A stretch of DNA of 64,000 bases from Fen-330 sp050008465 (GCA_050008465.1 JBEKMO010000006.1:1-64000); one strand, 5' to 3'; positions 9,143 to 18,757 are shown, counted from the stretch's first letter. Translations and numbers: made by a program. The notes: generated by a model from the sequence alone, not told the origin.

Positions 9143-9416
9143 GTCCGGTTCACCCTCCCGAATCTGGCAGTATAGCGACTCCGGCTTACCCGGCGCTACA
9201 TTGCGCCATCGCATTGAGCAACAGGCAGACAGGTGTCAATCTGGATTCACCACCGGGGGGGCTCAACGGTCCGCGCGCGCGGTGGCGGGATGGTCAGTAC
9301 TATGCCGAGGCTCCAACTAAAGTACTACATTGAGTTGCAGGTACCGTTTTGTCCTCCCAGCAGGGTGCCGTGCGCGTGCGATAGGCGCATAATAGTATGC
9401 ATTAAGGAGAGCTTCG

Positions 9417-10316
9417 ATGCGGGTGCTGATGGCTGTACTGGGGTTATTGGTGTCGGCTGTGCCGGCCGCCCCGGCAGCCCCTGTGCAAGCGGATGTGCTG
9501 GTAATCGAGAAGCAACCCTGGACCGGCGCGCAGCCCCAATCGCCGCGCATCGCCCCCGGACGTTCCGGCGTGGATTTTGCGCTCGTCCCGGCTACCGGTT
9601 CCAGGGGCCCCACCCTGGCCTTCCTCGGGGCGGCGCGAGTGCCGAAACGCTTCGCGGAGGTATATGCCGGACGGATCGAGGGCGCGGTCCAGATTGTAGC
9701 CGTTGATCTCCGCACGGGCGCCATGTTCGAAAACCACGCCGAACCCAGGAATGCGATCCCGCTTTCCAAGGCCCTGAATCCGGACCCGCAACCGAGCTCC
9801 TCCGCAACCGGGAACGACCAGATTGAAAACTACTTCAATGTGGACCTGCGGGTGCAGTTGGGCATCCCAACGCACGGCGCCAAGTACGCCGTTTTCGTCT
9901 GGCTCGATGACATGGTGTCCCCAGTGCGCATTGCGCAAATGCCCGGAGAGCCCCTCACGGGGAGCGCGCCGAAACCCGTGGATGCATCGGCCATCGGCGT
10001 GCACTTCGGGGATTCTGCCCAGACGCCTCACGCGGGGGAGGGCATTGCCCTGCGCAGCGACGGTTCGAGGGTATACGGTTACGTTGCGCGCGGGGCGCGT
10101 CAGAGCATGTTCCGAGTGCTCGCCCTCGATTTCCGCACCCGCTCGCTCAGCTCGCTGACTTTTGCGCTGCCTAAGAAGGACAGCGCGTTCGACCTCGATT
10201 TGTCCGTTTTGGCCGGTTACGACCCGAACGCCACGGGCGCCCAGAAGACCTTCGTGCTGGTGGGCTGGGGCGCCACCTGGTCCCCGGTGCTGGTTGTCGA
10301 GCGCAGTTCCCAGTGA
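9417..10316 (+). CDS. Secreted protein of unknown function
   Basis: A 299-residue protein with an AAGGAG site and a clear signal peptide (about 1-20, then AAPAAPVQA). The mature part is beta-rich and contains a central segment YFNVDLRVQLGIPTHG, AKYAVFVWLDDM. No family recognised. It stands alone, convergent with nagA, after a 274-base intergenic region that may hold its promoter. Confidence 0.7.
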   Translation: MRVLMAVLGLLVSAVPAAPAAPVQADVLVIEKQPWTGAQPQSPRIAPGRSGVDFALVPATGSRGPTLAFLGAARVPKRFAEVYAGRIEGAVQIVAVDLRTGAMFENHAEPRNAIPLSKALNPDPQPSSSATGNDQIENYFNVDLRVQLGIPTHGAKYAVFVWLDDMVSPVRIAQMPGEPLTGSAPKPVDASAIGVHFGDSAQTPHAGEGIALRSDGSRVYGYVARGARQSMFRVLALDFRTRSLSSLTFALPKKDSAFDLDLSVLAGYDPNATGAQKTFVLVGWGATWSPVLVVERSSQ

Positions 10317-10323
10317 TGCCTGG

Positions 10324-11460
10324 TCAGGCTGAATACACCAGCCTTCCACCCAGATAGGTCTTGGCAATTTCGATCCGCTGGGCGGCCGCATCGAAGGTGA
10401 ACTCGGCCAGGTCTGCCGTCTCGCCGGGCGCAAGCCCCGCCTGCCGCGCCAGGATTCGAGCGGCGCGCGCCGGGTTGACCGTGGCCATGCGCACCGCCTC
10501 CGCCAGGCTGAGCCCCGCCAGGCGCATCAGGTTCCCGATCCCGTCGTTCATGCGCAACGCCGAGCCCGCCAGCCGCGTCTGCCCGGCCAGCACCACGCGA
10601 TGGTCGGGCGTCAATTCCACATCCTGCTCGCCCAGCTTGTATCGCCCGGGCGCACAGCACGCGGGCATCACCGCGTCGGTCACCAGCACGCTTCGATCAA
10701 TCCCCTTGGCTCGCAGCGCGACTCTCAGAAACGAGGCCGGCAAATGGATGCCGTCCACTATGAACCCGGCGGTGAGGCGATCATCTGCCATCTGTTCCCA
10801 GAGGTAGTTCGGATGGTGTGGCAGTGCCGCGGGCGCTCCGTTACCGAGATGGGTGGACATGGTCGCCCCTGCGCGGACCGCCTCCGCGATCTGGGCGGCG
10901 GAGGCATCGGTGTGCCCGATCGCGACCACGATCCCTTCAGCGGCTAGCGTCTCGATGTAGCGCGGAGCCTCGGGCCATTCCGGCGCGAGAGTCACCAGGC
11001 GGATCTGCCCGCGCGCGGCTTCCTGCATCCGGTGGAACTCGTGCGTGTCCGGCCGCCGCACCCAGCGCCGCGGATGCGTGCCGCGCGGGCCGTCCTCCGG
11101 CGAAATGTGTGGGCCCTCGACGTGGAATCCGGCAATGGCTTCCCCTTCCGCCAGGCGCTCCTTTGCCGCGGCGAGGTTGCGCAACGCGCCCTGCATGTCC
11201 TCGGGCGAGCCCGTGATGACGGTGGGATAGAACCGGGTCACACCGGTGGAGAACAACACCCGAATCGAGCGTGCGATCTCTTCATGCGCCGCCGTGGGGG
11301 AGTTGTAATCGACCCCGGCGAACCCGTTTACCTGGAGATCGATCCAGCCTGGAGCGAGGTATCGCTCTCCGCCCTCGGCTGGGACTACCGACTCGATCAT
11401 CGCCTGGAAACTGACCTCGGCCGGACGGCCGGCCAGCGCGTCAATGCCGCAACATCTCAT
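10324..11460 (-). CDS. nagA: N-acetylglucosamine-6-phosphate deacetylase
   Basis: A 378-residue amidohydrolase that removes acetate from GlcNAc-6-phosphate in amino-sugar catabolism and wall recycling. Visible motifs are WIDLQVNGFAGVDYN, the metal-ligand region GFHVEGPHIS, AIGHTDASAAQIAEA, STHLGNGAPA and the catalytic-Asp region VLVTDAVMPA. The length is normal. It stands alone on the minus strand rather than next to nagB or a PTS. Confidence 0.92.
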   Translation of the reverse strand: MRCCGIDALAGRPAEVSFQAMIESVVPAEGGERYLAPGWIDLQVNGFAGVDYNSPTAAHEEIARSIRVLFSTGVTRFYPTVITGSPEDMQGALRNLAAAKERLAEGEAIAGFHVEGPHISPEDGPRGTHPRRWVRRPDTHEFHRMQEAARGQIRLVTLAPEWPEAPRYIETLAAEGIVVAIGHTDASAAQIAEAVRAGATMSTHLGNGAPAALPHHPNYLWEQMADDRLTAGFIVDGIHLPASFLRVALRAKGIDRSVLVTDAVMPACCAPGRYKLGEQDVELTPDHRVVLAGQTRLAGSALRMNDGIGNLMRLAGLSLAEAVRMATVNPARAARILARQAGLAPGETADLAEFTFDAAAQRIEIAKTYLGGRLVYSA

Positions 11461-11701
11461 GGCGACTCTGTTTTATCGACAGTTTTCTCACACCGGGAAG
11501 CCCCTAACTCACACCAAAAACGGGGAATCAAAGTTGTTGAAAACCCCCGCGAAGACGCTCTTCGCTCTGGCAATCCGGCCCGGCGCCTTGATAAAAAGGG
11601 AGTGCCTCTTGCGAGCCCGGTCCGGATAAAAATCTCGGGGGAGGTGGTTGTCCGGACCGTGCTCACAGGGTTCCTTAGCCCATCCGCTTTCCGCCGGTTC
11701 C

Positions 11702-12649
11702 TCAGCCGCTCACTTCGGCGGGTTGCGCCGCGTTCACCATTGTCAGCCAGCCATGGCGGTCCGGTTTGGCCCCGTCGATGACGGCGAAGAACTCCTTTTG
11801 CAGCCTCTCGGTGATGGGCCCGCGATAGCCCGCGCCGACCTTGATGTGATCGACGGAACGGATGGGCGAGATCTCGGCCGCCGTGCCGGTGAAGAAGACC
11901 TCATCGGCGATATAGAGCATCTCGCGTGGGATCAGGGTTTCGACCAAGGGAATCCCCAGGTCCTCCGCCAACTGGAGCACCGTCGCGCGCGTGATGCCGG
12001 GCAGAACGGACGCCCCAAGCGGCGGCGTGAGAATCTTCCCGTCGCGCACCACGAAGATGTTCTCGCCCGATCCCTCGCTCACGTAACCCGCCGTGTCCAG
12101 CCCGATGCCCTCCTGATAGCCGTTGGCCAGGGCTTCCATCTTGATGAGCTGCGAGTTCATGTAGTTGGCGCCGGCCTTCGACAGCGCGGGCAGGGTATTG
12201 GGCGCCAGCCGGTTCCAGCTCGAAACGCACACGTCCACGCCCTGCGCGATCGCTTCCTCGCCCAGATAGCGGCCCCATTCCCAGCAGGCCAGGTAGACCT
12301 CCACCGGGTTGTGGCCGGGGTACACCCCCATCTCGCCGTAGCCCCGCAGCACAATCGGCCGGAGGTAGCAGGCATTCATCCGGTTGACGCGAACCAGCTC
12401 GCAAAGTGCGTCGCAAAGGTGCTCCACCGCGAACGGGATTTCCATGCGGTAGATCTTGGCCGACTCGATCATCCGGCGCACGTGCTCGCGCAGCCGGAAA
12501 ACCGCCGGGCCGGAGGCCGTGTCGTAGCAGCGGATCCCTTCGAATACCGAGCTGCCATAGCTCACCACGTGGGAAAGAACGTGGATCTTGGCCTCGTTCC
12601 AGGGGATGAACTCTCCGTTGTGCCAAATCTTGTCGGTGGGGACTAACAT
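11702..12649 (-). CDS. ilvE: Branched-chain amino acid aminotransferase
   Basis: A 315-residue fold-type IV PLP enzyme that transfers amino groups between glutamate and Leu, Ile or Val. It shows the usual start KIWHNGEFIPWNEAKIHVLSH, then SVFEGIRCY, the Lys region QLIKMEALANGYQEGI and a C-terminal FFTGTAAEISPI. The frame is open further upstream, but the ATG at 12649 gives the standard N-terminus. No strong Shine-Dalgarno sequence is seen. Confidence 0.9.
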   Translation of the reverse strand: MLVPTDKIWHNGEFIPWNEAKIHVLSHVVSYGSSVFEGIRCYDTASGPAVFRLREHVRRMIESAKIYRMEIPFAVEHLCDALCELVRVNRMNACYLRPIVLRGYGEMGVYPGHNPVEVYLACWEWGRYLGEEAIAQGVDVCVSSWNRLAPNTLPALSKAGANYMNSQLIKMEALANGYQEGIGLDTAGYVSEGSGENIFVVRDGKILTPPLGASVLPGITRATVLQLAEDLGIPLVETLIPREMLYIADEVFFTGTAAEISPIRSVDHIKVGAGYRGPITERLQKEFFAVIDGAKPDRHGWLTMVNAAQPAEVSG

Positions 12650-12734
12650 GAGGTCATTATAAGACAATAGCCATCGGCAACCTAGCCTGGCGCAGGCGGT
12701 TTCGCCTGCATGCGGGGCTTTCGGCTGCCCGATC

Positions 12735-12971
12735 GACCCTCGGGCCCAGTTCGAGGAATACCGGGGCAGGGGATTCGCCCTCGAGTACCCGGACAATTGG
12801 CAGGCCACCGCCGATCAGAACTCCGCCGCTGTCACCATGGCGGCGCCCGATGGCGTGCTGCCTTCTGCGGACGGCGGCTCCGCCATTGGCTACGGCGCCA
12901 TGGCAGGCTCATTGCGCGTGGTCGAGGACAGCCTTTCGATCCGTGCGGGCGGCCAGTCAGTCAAGGTTTAG
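12735..12971 (+). pseudogene. C-terminal fragment of a PDNW-domain secreted protein (M48-peptidase associated type)
   Basis: An open frame without a start reads FEEYRGRGFALEYPDNW, then DQNSAAVTMAAPDG and SAIGYGAMAGSLRVVEDS, and stops with TAG at 12971. From memory, this YPDNW plus IGYGA pattern is found at the C-terminus of M48-type metallopeptidase proteins of acidobacteria. No upstream part is present. The stop overlaps the stop of the convergent DUF2961 gene. It looks like an orphaned gene end. Confidence 0.45.
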
Positions 12972-14335
12972 TGCTTGCCGCCGTAGCGCTCCACCAGGGA
13001 ACCCAATGCCGTCACGGCCCGCACGTAATCCGGGTAGCGAAGCTCCCGAAAGGCCTTGTTGGATTCCCCGGCCAGCGCCTCCATCCGCTTCCGATCCTCT
13101 GCGCTCACCCGCGACGGCTCCCGGTTCAGGGCCGTCAGTTTCGGGCCCAGCTTCACTTCCCGATCAAGCGCCTCGCTCACCCCCTCCGGCCACCGCGGCA
13201 GCCGCTGTTCGGCGGCCGGCAGCGGCGGAAACGCCTTGTGCGGCTCCCTTTGATACCACAACGCGGTCGAGGTGTAGTCGTTCTCGAAGTTGTTCGCGTG
13301 TCCGTGTTCGATGGTCACCCGCAGCGACTTCTGAAAGCGCACCGGATCGTTGATGTAGAACTTGTACATCTGGTTCTTTCCGCCGAAGTTCCCGTTCCGG
13401 TTCTCGATCAGGTAGAACCCGGTGTAGGCGCCCCAGAACTCCGCATCCGGGCAGCAGCCGGCATTGAACACCTCCTCGTGCCCCGTGCCGGCATACGTCG
13501 GAGGCACCCGGTCGCCGTCGACGTAGATCATGTCGTCGCCCTCTCCGTACCACCCGCCGACCACGTTGTCCACCGTCAGGAACAGCCCGACGTAGCTCCC
13601 TTGTCCTTCCGCGTCCAGAATGACGAAGTTGTCCTCGCCCGTAAGGTTTTTCACCGACGCATTGCCGAGCTGCGTGTTCTTCGGGTTTCCTTCCCGCACC
13701 GGGAGGCCGATCGCCTGGCGCCACTGGGCGTGAAACCGGCCGGTGTTGTCCGGCAGCACTCCGGGGAACTGCTCGTAGTCGATGTGATACCAGAGCGTGA
13801 AGCCCTCCACCTTGCCATCGTTTTCGAGCGTGATGCGGGCGCCTTTCTGGAACGGCATCGGGAGCCAGCAGACCAGCCCGTCGAAATCCAGGCTGCGCAT
13901 TCCCGGATTGACGTCCACTGCCAGCGAATGGAAGTAGCGCAGCGTGCCGAGCCCCGAGCCGAACAGATCGCCCAGCGGAACCTCGACCGAGGGAGTTTGC
14001 TCCCCGTCCCAGTACATCCGGAGCACCACCTTGCGATAGCGCAGCCGATCGGCCGCGAGCGGAGCCACATAGAATCGCCGGATGGCGCCGGCTCCCGGAA
14101 TTTCCGCCAGCGTCCTGGTCTCGCCCGGCGCGATCGTGATGCAGTCCACGTTGCCCCCGCTGCGATCCGCCGACGAGATGCGGGCCGTCTTGCTGTCCCG
14201 CAACTGAAAGAGCCGGTCCAGAGGCCCGTCCGGGGTGACCATCCGGTCTTGCGCCCGTACGGCCAGCCCTGCACAGAAAGTGAGCACCACGGCAGCCGGT
14301 CCAATGCGCTGCCGGCAGTTTCGCGCGATATTCAT
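12968..14335 (-). CDS. Secreted DUF2961 protein
   Basis: A 455-residue protein with a signal peptide (about 1-25, ending VRAQ). The body matches the DUF2961 pattern: SADRSGGNVDCITIAPGE, IRRFYVA, VLRMYWDGEQTPSVEVPLGDLFG and YWYQREPHKAFP-type elements near the end. The fold is a double jelly roll; related proteins include a characterised glycoside hydrolase family, and many sit with carbohydrate genes. I used the ATG at 14335, since the upstream extension lacks a signal peptide. Confidence 0.8.
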   Translation of the reverse strand: MNIARNCRQRIGPAAVVLTFCAGLAVRAQDRMVTPDGPLDRLFQLRDSKTARISSADRSGGNVDCITIAPGETRTLAEIPGAGAIRRFYVAPLAADRLRYRKVVLRMYWDGEQTPSVEVPLGDLFGSGLGTLRYFHSLAVDVNPGMRSLDFDGLVCWLPMPFQKGARITLENDGKVEGFTLWYHIDYEQFPGVLPDNTGRFHAQWRQAIGLPVREGNPKNTQLGNASVKNLTGEDNFVILDAEGQGSYVGLFLTVDNVVGGWYGEGDDMIYVDGDRVPPTYAGTGHEEVFNAGCCPDAEFWGAYTGFYLIENRNGNFGGKNQMYKFYINDPVRFQKSLRVTIEHGHANNFENDYTSTALWYQREPHKAFPPLPAAEQRLPRWPEGVSEALDREVKLGPKLTALNREPSRVSAEDRKRMEALAGESNKAFRELRYPDYVRAVTALGSLVERYGGKH

Positions 14336-14450
14336 GGCCCCCCAAACATACCCCCGGCGAACGCAGGAGGTCAATGCGGTACTGGGTTATCGGTTCACTC
14401 CAGTGCAGAGCAGGGGGGCCACGGCGGTGATCGAAGGTCTGCGCACGCGT

Positions 14451-14822
14451 GAAATGCTCGCCAACCCGCCCCTGACTGGCGAGGTCATCGATCTGCTTAA
14501 GTCACTGTAGGGCTATAAGATAGCGCTTGTTACCTCAAGCAACCGATGAGAAATTGAGCCCATCCTCGATCATCTCGAGATCCGCGCTTGTTTCGACGCC
14601 CTTGTCTGCGGCAGCAACGTCCGGCGGCCCAAGCCGGCGCCGGGTCCGTACCTGGTCGCCGCCCGCCTTCTCGGCGCGCGAAATCCGCTGGTCGTCGAAG
14701 ACTCCGAAGCCGGCCTCGCCAGTGGGCGCGCCGCTGGCTTCGACGTCCTGCGCATCCCAGACCCCTCCCTCACGGCAAGGTTGGTGAGCGCGGCGTTGGA
14801 CGGGGTCGGGCCTCACAGCTAG
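14451..14822 (+). pseudogene. HAD phosphatase, decayed copy A
   Basis: The C-terminal two-thirds of a beta-phosphoglucomutase-like HAD hydrolase. It reads EMLANPPLTGEVIDLLKSL then TAG, YKIALVTSSNR then TGA, then open through RPKPAPGPYLVAARLLGA and PLVVEDSEAGLASG. It matches copy B (17961-18536) base by base over most of this stretch but has two internal stops. Upstream of 14451 the similarity ends abruptly. The intact enzyme would dephosphorylate a small sugar phosphate. Confidence 0.8.
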
Positions 14823-15622
14823 GTGAAGAAGTAGCCCCGGGGCCGCGATGGGAGGTGCTTAATCTGCAAGAGGTCGCGCTCGAAGTCGCTCGGTGGGCGT
14901 GGGCTCCGGAGGGTCGGGGTAGGGCATCTGTATGACTTCCAAGCCGCGTCACGGAGGTCAAGTTCGTAGTAAGTCTTGAGGGGCTCTCCGTTTTCGACGA
15001 AGACTGTGATCTCGATCATGAAGCGGCCTGGGCCGTACGTGGGCCGCTGATTCGGGAGTTCGATGGTGGCGAACTGGAGGTTGGGTTCGTCCAGGCTGGT
15101 GTCGACGATGGCGAGGTTGTAGAAGTACTGCCTGGCGGGGAGCAGGTATCGTTCTTGTGTCGGCTGGTCGACTATCCCCTTAAGCTCGTCGTCGGACCAG
15201 TGGAGGGGCATGGGAACGGGCTGCCCGGCAGAGCCGCCCGAGACGCGGACGAGTGCGGACGGAATCGCTACGCCTGTCAGCACCGGCTGGGCGAACTTCG
15301 CCAACACTCTGCCTGAGTTTACGACCGCGCAGCTCATGGTGTAGACGGCGCGGGCGTTATTCGTCGAGATATGGATGGCGTATTCCCCCGGTGTGAGCGT
15401 TACGCGGGCTTCCTTTCTTTCGCGATCTCGGTCGTCGAGGGATTGTTTGAGTTGGAGCCAGACAAGGCCGGCGTACACGGCCGTGACGATGGTGACAAGG
15501 CTAAGGTTGTGGAGGGTCGTGGTGATCGGTCCAACTTTTGGGTCGGGGCTGGCTTGAAAGAGCGCCAAGGCGACGACAAGGACTATCGGGACTGCTAGTA
15601 CGACAATGTTGCTGGTCTTCAC
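14819..15622 (-). CDS. Two-helix membrane protein with large soluble domain
   Basis: A 267-residue protein, starting with GTG at 15622. Two hydrophobic segments (about 4-24 and 37-58: NIVVLAVPIVLVVALALF and LSLVTIVTAVYAGLVWLQL) are followed by a soluble, beta-rich domain (about 75-265) of unknown family. Its stop overlaps the end of HAD remnant A. It sits among mobile-DNA debris and is probably accessory cargo. Confidence 0.6.
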   Translation of the reverse strand: MKTSNIVVLAVPIVLVVALALFQASPDPKVGPITTTLHNLSLVTIVTAVYAGLVWLQLKQSLDDRDRERKEARVTLTPGEYAIHISTNNARAVYTMSCAVVNSGRVLAKFAQPVLTGVAIPSALVRVSGGSAGQPVPMPLHWSDDELKGIVDQPTQERYLLPARQYFYNLAIVDTSLDEPNLQFATIELPNQRPTYGPGRFMIEITVFVENGEPLKTYYELDLRDAAWKSYRCPTPTLRSPRPPSDFERDLLQIKHLPSRPRGYFFT

Positions 15623-15695
15623 GCTTGCGGCTCCGGATTCTCTATTGTAGGCGCAAACGGCAACGAAACGCCCACGATTTTCGGGTGGGGTTATC

Positions 15696-16250
15696 GGCTG
15701 TCCCTCCAGCCGTAGTCTCTTTGGAACACATTTTGCCCAGCCCGGACGCGGCGCGGAAGTTCGTGTGCGCTTTTCACGACCAGGACCGGATCGAGCAGGC
15801 GCAACGCGAGTTGCCCGCATGGCAAGTGAGTCATGTCCCCAGGCAGAGCGAACCAGTGCGCGCTTTAGCGCGGGTGAACCAGGAGTTGGTGCGCGAGGTG
15901 GGGCGGCGCTCGGCGGAGCAGAAGATCGCCGCCGTGGGTGTGGACGCGACCCTGGTCGAGAGCTCCAAGCAGGAGGCCAAGCCGACGGTATTAGGACGCG
16001 TATGACGCCCCTTCTGAAGCAGCACATTCGGCGGTTGCCGGAGAAGCTATGGAGGCCCTGCCGGGAGAAAGCCGAGACGGTGAGTGAGTGCGCGAACGTG
16101 CTGAACTACCTGCCGGAAGAAGAGGGTCGTCCGGAAGGAGCCGGGCCGCTGTGCTACGTGGGGATCCGGGTACGGAAGCGGCAAGGGGAGTTGTGTGCCG
16201 ACGGCAGCGAGGCGCACTACTTGGCGGTGGCCACGAATCAATGCAGAGCG
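15696..16250 (+). pseudogene. Degraded IS1380-type transposase
   Basis: One frame reads LPSPDAARKFVCAFHDQD, then RALARVNQELVREV and AVGVDATLVESSKQEAKP. The last is like the first catalytic Asp region of IS1380-family DDE transposases. The frame stops at 16005. In another frame the downstream part reads ECANVLNYLPEE, GPLCYVGIRVRKRQGEL and HYLAVATNQ, which matches the middle of the same family. Internal deletions and frameshifts have destroyed it, and no inverted repeats were seen. Confidence 0.6.
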
Positions 16251-16341
16251 GATTCTCTAAACTCGCGACCGCCCAGGCGCTGCCGACGGACTACGGACGG
16301 ATTACGACTTGAATGGAACGTCACTTTCCATCAGTTTCCGA

Positions 16342-16370
16342 TTGACAGATCCCAATACCTCAGCTAGAAT
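16342..16370 (+). promoter_or_regulatory. Sigma-70-type promoter
   Basis: TTGACA (16342-16347), a 17-base spacer and TAGAAT (16365-16370) fit the housekeeping consensus in 11 of 12 positions. The next plus-strand gene starts at 16528, giving a leader of about 150 bases. Confidence 0.65.
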
Positions 16371-16527
16371 CCGTGCTGATCCTAAGAGCACGGAGGAGTT
16401 GGCGTGCGCACCACAGAATGACTTGGTGTGATCGGGTGTGCGCCATTCTTGGCCTGTCCTCTCTTCGAGTGGACTTCACAGGCTAAGAAGGCGTGAAACA
16501 TGCCACTCTGACGGAGCGTAATCTCTT

Positions 16528-17370
16528 ATGGTTCCGGAGTCTCGCGTGATCTTGTCAGTGCTCGCAGCACTTGACACGGGCCTGAGGCTAGCTGGAGTGG
16601 CCCTCGGGGCGGTCAACGTCTGGTTGTTGTGTAGACGGCTGTATCCTCGGGTTGTCGACCTCCGACATCGCCCGTTGAACCTGCTCAAAGGCGTGGCCGA
16701 GGTCTTTCCAAAGCTCGAGGTTCTGTACGATGGCGCGAAGGTCGGAGTCCGCAACCATAGGCAGATTGTCTTGGTTGGAGGATGCTTCGTCAACACAGGG
16801 CTGACAGCTATCACGCGATCCACGACACAGCGGCTATTGTCGCTGGATTTGGAGAGTGGGACCGGCTGTAAATGGCTTGAGCCGGTGCGGGTTATCCACT
16901 CAACTAAACTTGGCGCAAGCGCAAAGGTAGTTGGGGGCACTTCGCTGGTCTTCGCTGCGCGCCGGTTGGGACCTGGCGAGCACATCGGGTACGCCGCCCT
17001 TGCGTCGGTCCCTCTTGACGACGGAACAACGGACTGCGAGGCCACGGTTGGCCGGGCTCGGCTCAGCCACAACATCCCGGGTCTCCAGGTGGTGCGCAAA
17101 GGACAGTGCTTTCGCGGAGGAACGCGGGCTGTCGCGTTGGCCGCGATGTTGCTCTATTTCTGGGGGATCTGGGCGCTGACTGCCTTCGGCCGCTGCCTGC
17201 TCAGAGCCATCCCGACCTCGCCGCAAGATCCCCTGGTGTGGACTTCTGTCCTCCTTGGGATACTGACGGCGTTTGGGATTCTCAAGATTCGGGAGTACTT
17301 ATGGCTTGACAAACTCCTATCCTCTTCTCCTGGGGCGTGCATCCAATTGCGCGACGCTAGTTCTTCTTAG
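16528..17370 (+). CDS. Membrane protein of unknown function
   Basis: A 280-residue protein. A hydrophobic N-terminus (about 5-35) is followed by a soluble region (about 40-195), then two C-terminal hydrophobic segments (about 205-230 and 240-258: ALAAMLLYFWGIWALTAFG, VWTSVLLGILTAFGILKI). No family recognised. Base use is less GC-biased than in the core genes, and it lies between mobile remnants, so acquisition by transfer is likely. Confidence 0.5.
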   Translation: MVPESRVILSVLAALDTGLRLAGVALGAVNVWLLCRRLYPRVVDLRHRPLNLLKGVAEVFPKLEVLYDGAKVGVRNHRQIVLVGGCFVNTGLTAITRSTTQRLLSLDLESGTGCKWLEPVRVIHSTKLGASAKVVGGTSLVFAARRLGPGEHIGYAALASVPLDDGTTDCEATVGRARLSHNIPGLQVVRKGQCFRGGTRAVALAAMLLYFWGIWALTAFGRCLLRAIPTSPQDPLVWTSVLLGILTAFGILKIREYLWLDKLLSSSPGACIQLRDASSS

Positions 17371-17406
17371 ATCCGACCGAGCCTTCTGGTTCGTCTGCCC
17401 GTTGCG

Positions 17407-17781
17407 CTATCTTCCGGCGAGCAAGACCCCAAGCCAAGTCAACGCGAAGCCAAGCACCCCGTGAACACCGATACCCTCGACCAAATAACTGACGACTACC
17501 GTGCTGCTGCTAGTGTCAACGTGGTGCAATCCGAAGAGGCGAGCTGCGGCAAGTCCTGTTACTGTGGCGAGCGGCCAGAGGATCCTCGGCTGGTCAGGGG
17601 CCATGAGGGGCAATGCTAGCCCTAGGGCCAACATTCCGGCCATGACTGCTGCGAGTCTCGTCATGTCGTCGATTACGGGTGGCAGCACCTCGTAAGGGTA
17701 CCACACGACAGTGAAACCCAAGACAACCGTAGTCAACACCCAGATCCGCGTACTGAACTTTGTGGGGCCCATAATGGCCAC
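17407..17781 (-). CDS. Small polytopic membrane protein
   Basis: A 124-residue hydrophobic protein with about four predicted membrane helices (VLTTVVLGFTVVWYPYEV; LAAVMAGMLALGLALPLM; ILWPLATVTGLAAARLFG; VHGVLGFALTWLGVLLAG). Translation may start at either of the first two Met codons. No family recognised. It converges with the 16528 gene. Confidence 0.5.
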   Translation of the reverse strand: MAIMGPTKFSTRIWVLTTVVLGFTVVWYPYEVLPPVIDDMTRLAAVMAGMLALGLALPLMAPDQPRILWPLATVTGLAAARLFGLHHVDTSSSTVVVSYLVEGIGVHGVLGFALTWLGVLLAGR

Positions 17782-17960
17782 CGTAGACCGCGAGATAAGT
17801 CAATCCTACTACACACTGGATTAAGTTACAAGTGTGTCAAGACTCGGTTGGCGCTGCTCGCACTCACCACCATCCAGACTGGCCGCAAACCGGACGGCAT
17901 GGAAGAGCTAATAGATTGATTCTGTTGAGAGTGCCTGGCATCAAGAAAGCCAGATCCCCT

Positions 17961-18536
17961 GTGGCGCTCGATCTAGACGGAGCACTTCGCCTGCTTGGCC
18001 GACATTGTCCGGCCGCTCGGCCTGGAACTGACCTGGGAGGACTTCTGCCGCCACTGCGGCGGGTTGATGGACCGCGAGTTCCTGGAATGGCTGGCCAGCC
18101 GGACGAATCCTCCTGTGCCAGTCGAGCGCCTGCGCGAGGAGAAACCGCGAAAGCGCCAAATGTTCCTGGAGCGAATGCTCGCCAACCCGACCGTAACTGG
18201 CGAGGGCATCGATCTGATTAAGTCTATGCATGACTATAAATTGGCGATTATTACCTCAAGCAATAGGAGAGAAATCGAGCCCATCCTCGACCATCTCGGC
18301 ATCCGGGCCTGTTTCGACGCCCTGGTCTGCGGCACCGACGTCGAGCGGCCCAAGCCGGCACCGGATCCGTACCTGGTCGCCGCCCGCCTTCTCGGCGCTC
18401 GAAGCCCGCTGGTGGTCGAAGACTCCGAAGCCGGAGTCGCCAGTGGGCGCGCAGCTGGCTTCGACGTCCTGCGCATCGGAGACCCCTCACGGCAAGGTTG
18501 GTGACGGCGGTGTTGGACCGGGCCAACTCCCGATAA
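17961..18536 (+). pseudogene. HAD phosphatase, decayed copy B
   Basis: It begins VALDLDGAL, the HAD nucleophile motif DxDG. It then loses frame: an in-frame link to HFACLADIVRPLGLELTWED needs a shift, and about 20 residues are missing there. The body is intact (LAIITSSNRREIEP, RPKPAPDPYLVAARLLGA, PLVVEDSEAGVASG). Relative to copy A, 4 bases are deleted in the DPS(LT)AR region, giving an early TGA; read through, it would end LVTAVLDRANSR. Both key regions of the fold are damaged, so it is unlikely to work. Confidence 0.8.
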
Positions 18537-18539
18537 CAG

Positions 18540-18757
18540 ATGCGTGGGGCGGATGACTTGGCCAGACGGCGCTGGAAGCCGATGCGCCAGTCACCGATGC
18601 GGAGGCGGCGCTGGCCGAGGTACTGGCCTTGGAGGTCCTTGACGTCGGCCTGGCCGGTTTGGGCGTAGCGGGCCAGGTTGCGGAGGATACGCATCGCGGT
18701 TTCACGGTCGATGGCGCGGAGGTCGGCGCGGGCGTGGGTTGACCGCTGGATGGTCAT
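18540..18757 (-). pseudogene. RelE/ParE-type toxin, 3' end lost
   Basis: It starts with ATG at 18757 and reads IDRETAMRILRNLARYAQTG, DVKDLQGQY and RLRIGDWRIGF, the core of a RelE-superfamily mRNA interferase. After that the family's C-terminal strand is missing and the frame runs into the HAD remnant. Its start overlaps the antitoxin stop by 4 bases (ATGA), a typical toxin-antitoxin arrangement. Confidence 0.7.

Noticed and set aside
9295..9330. AGTACT...AGTACT inverted repeat upstream of the secreted-protein gene
   Set aside because: Only six bases per arm with a long loop; within chance expectation.
12710..14452. 580-residue plus-strand frame opposite the DUF2961 gene
   Set aside because: It is the antisense shadow of 12968-14335; composition (His/Arg/Pro) is not protein-like.
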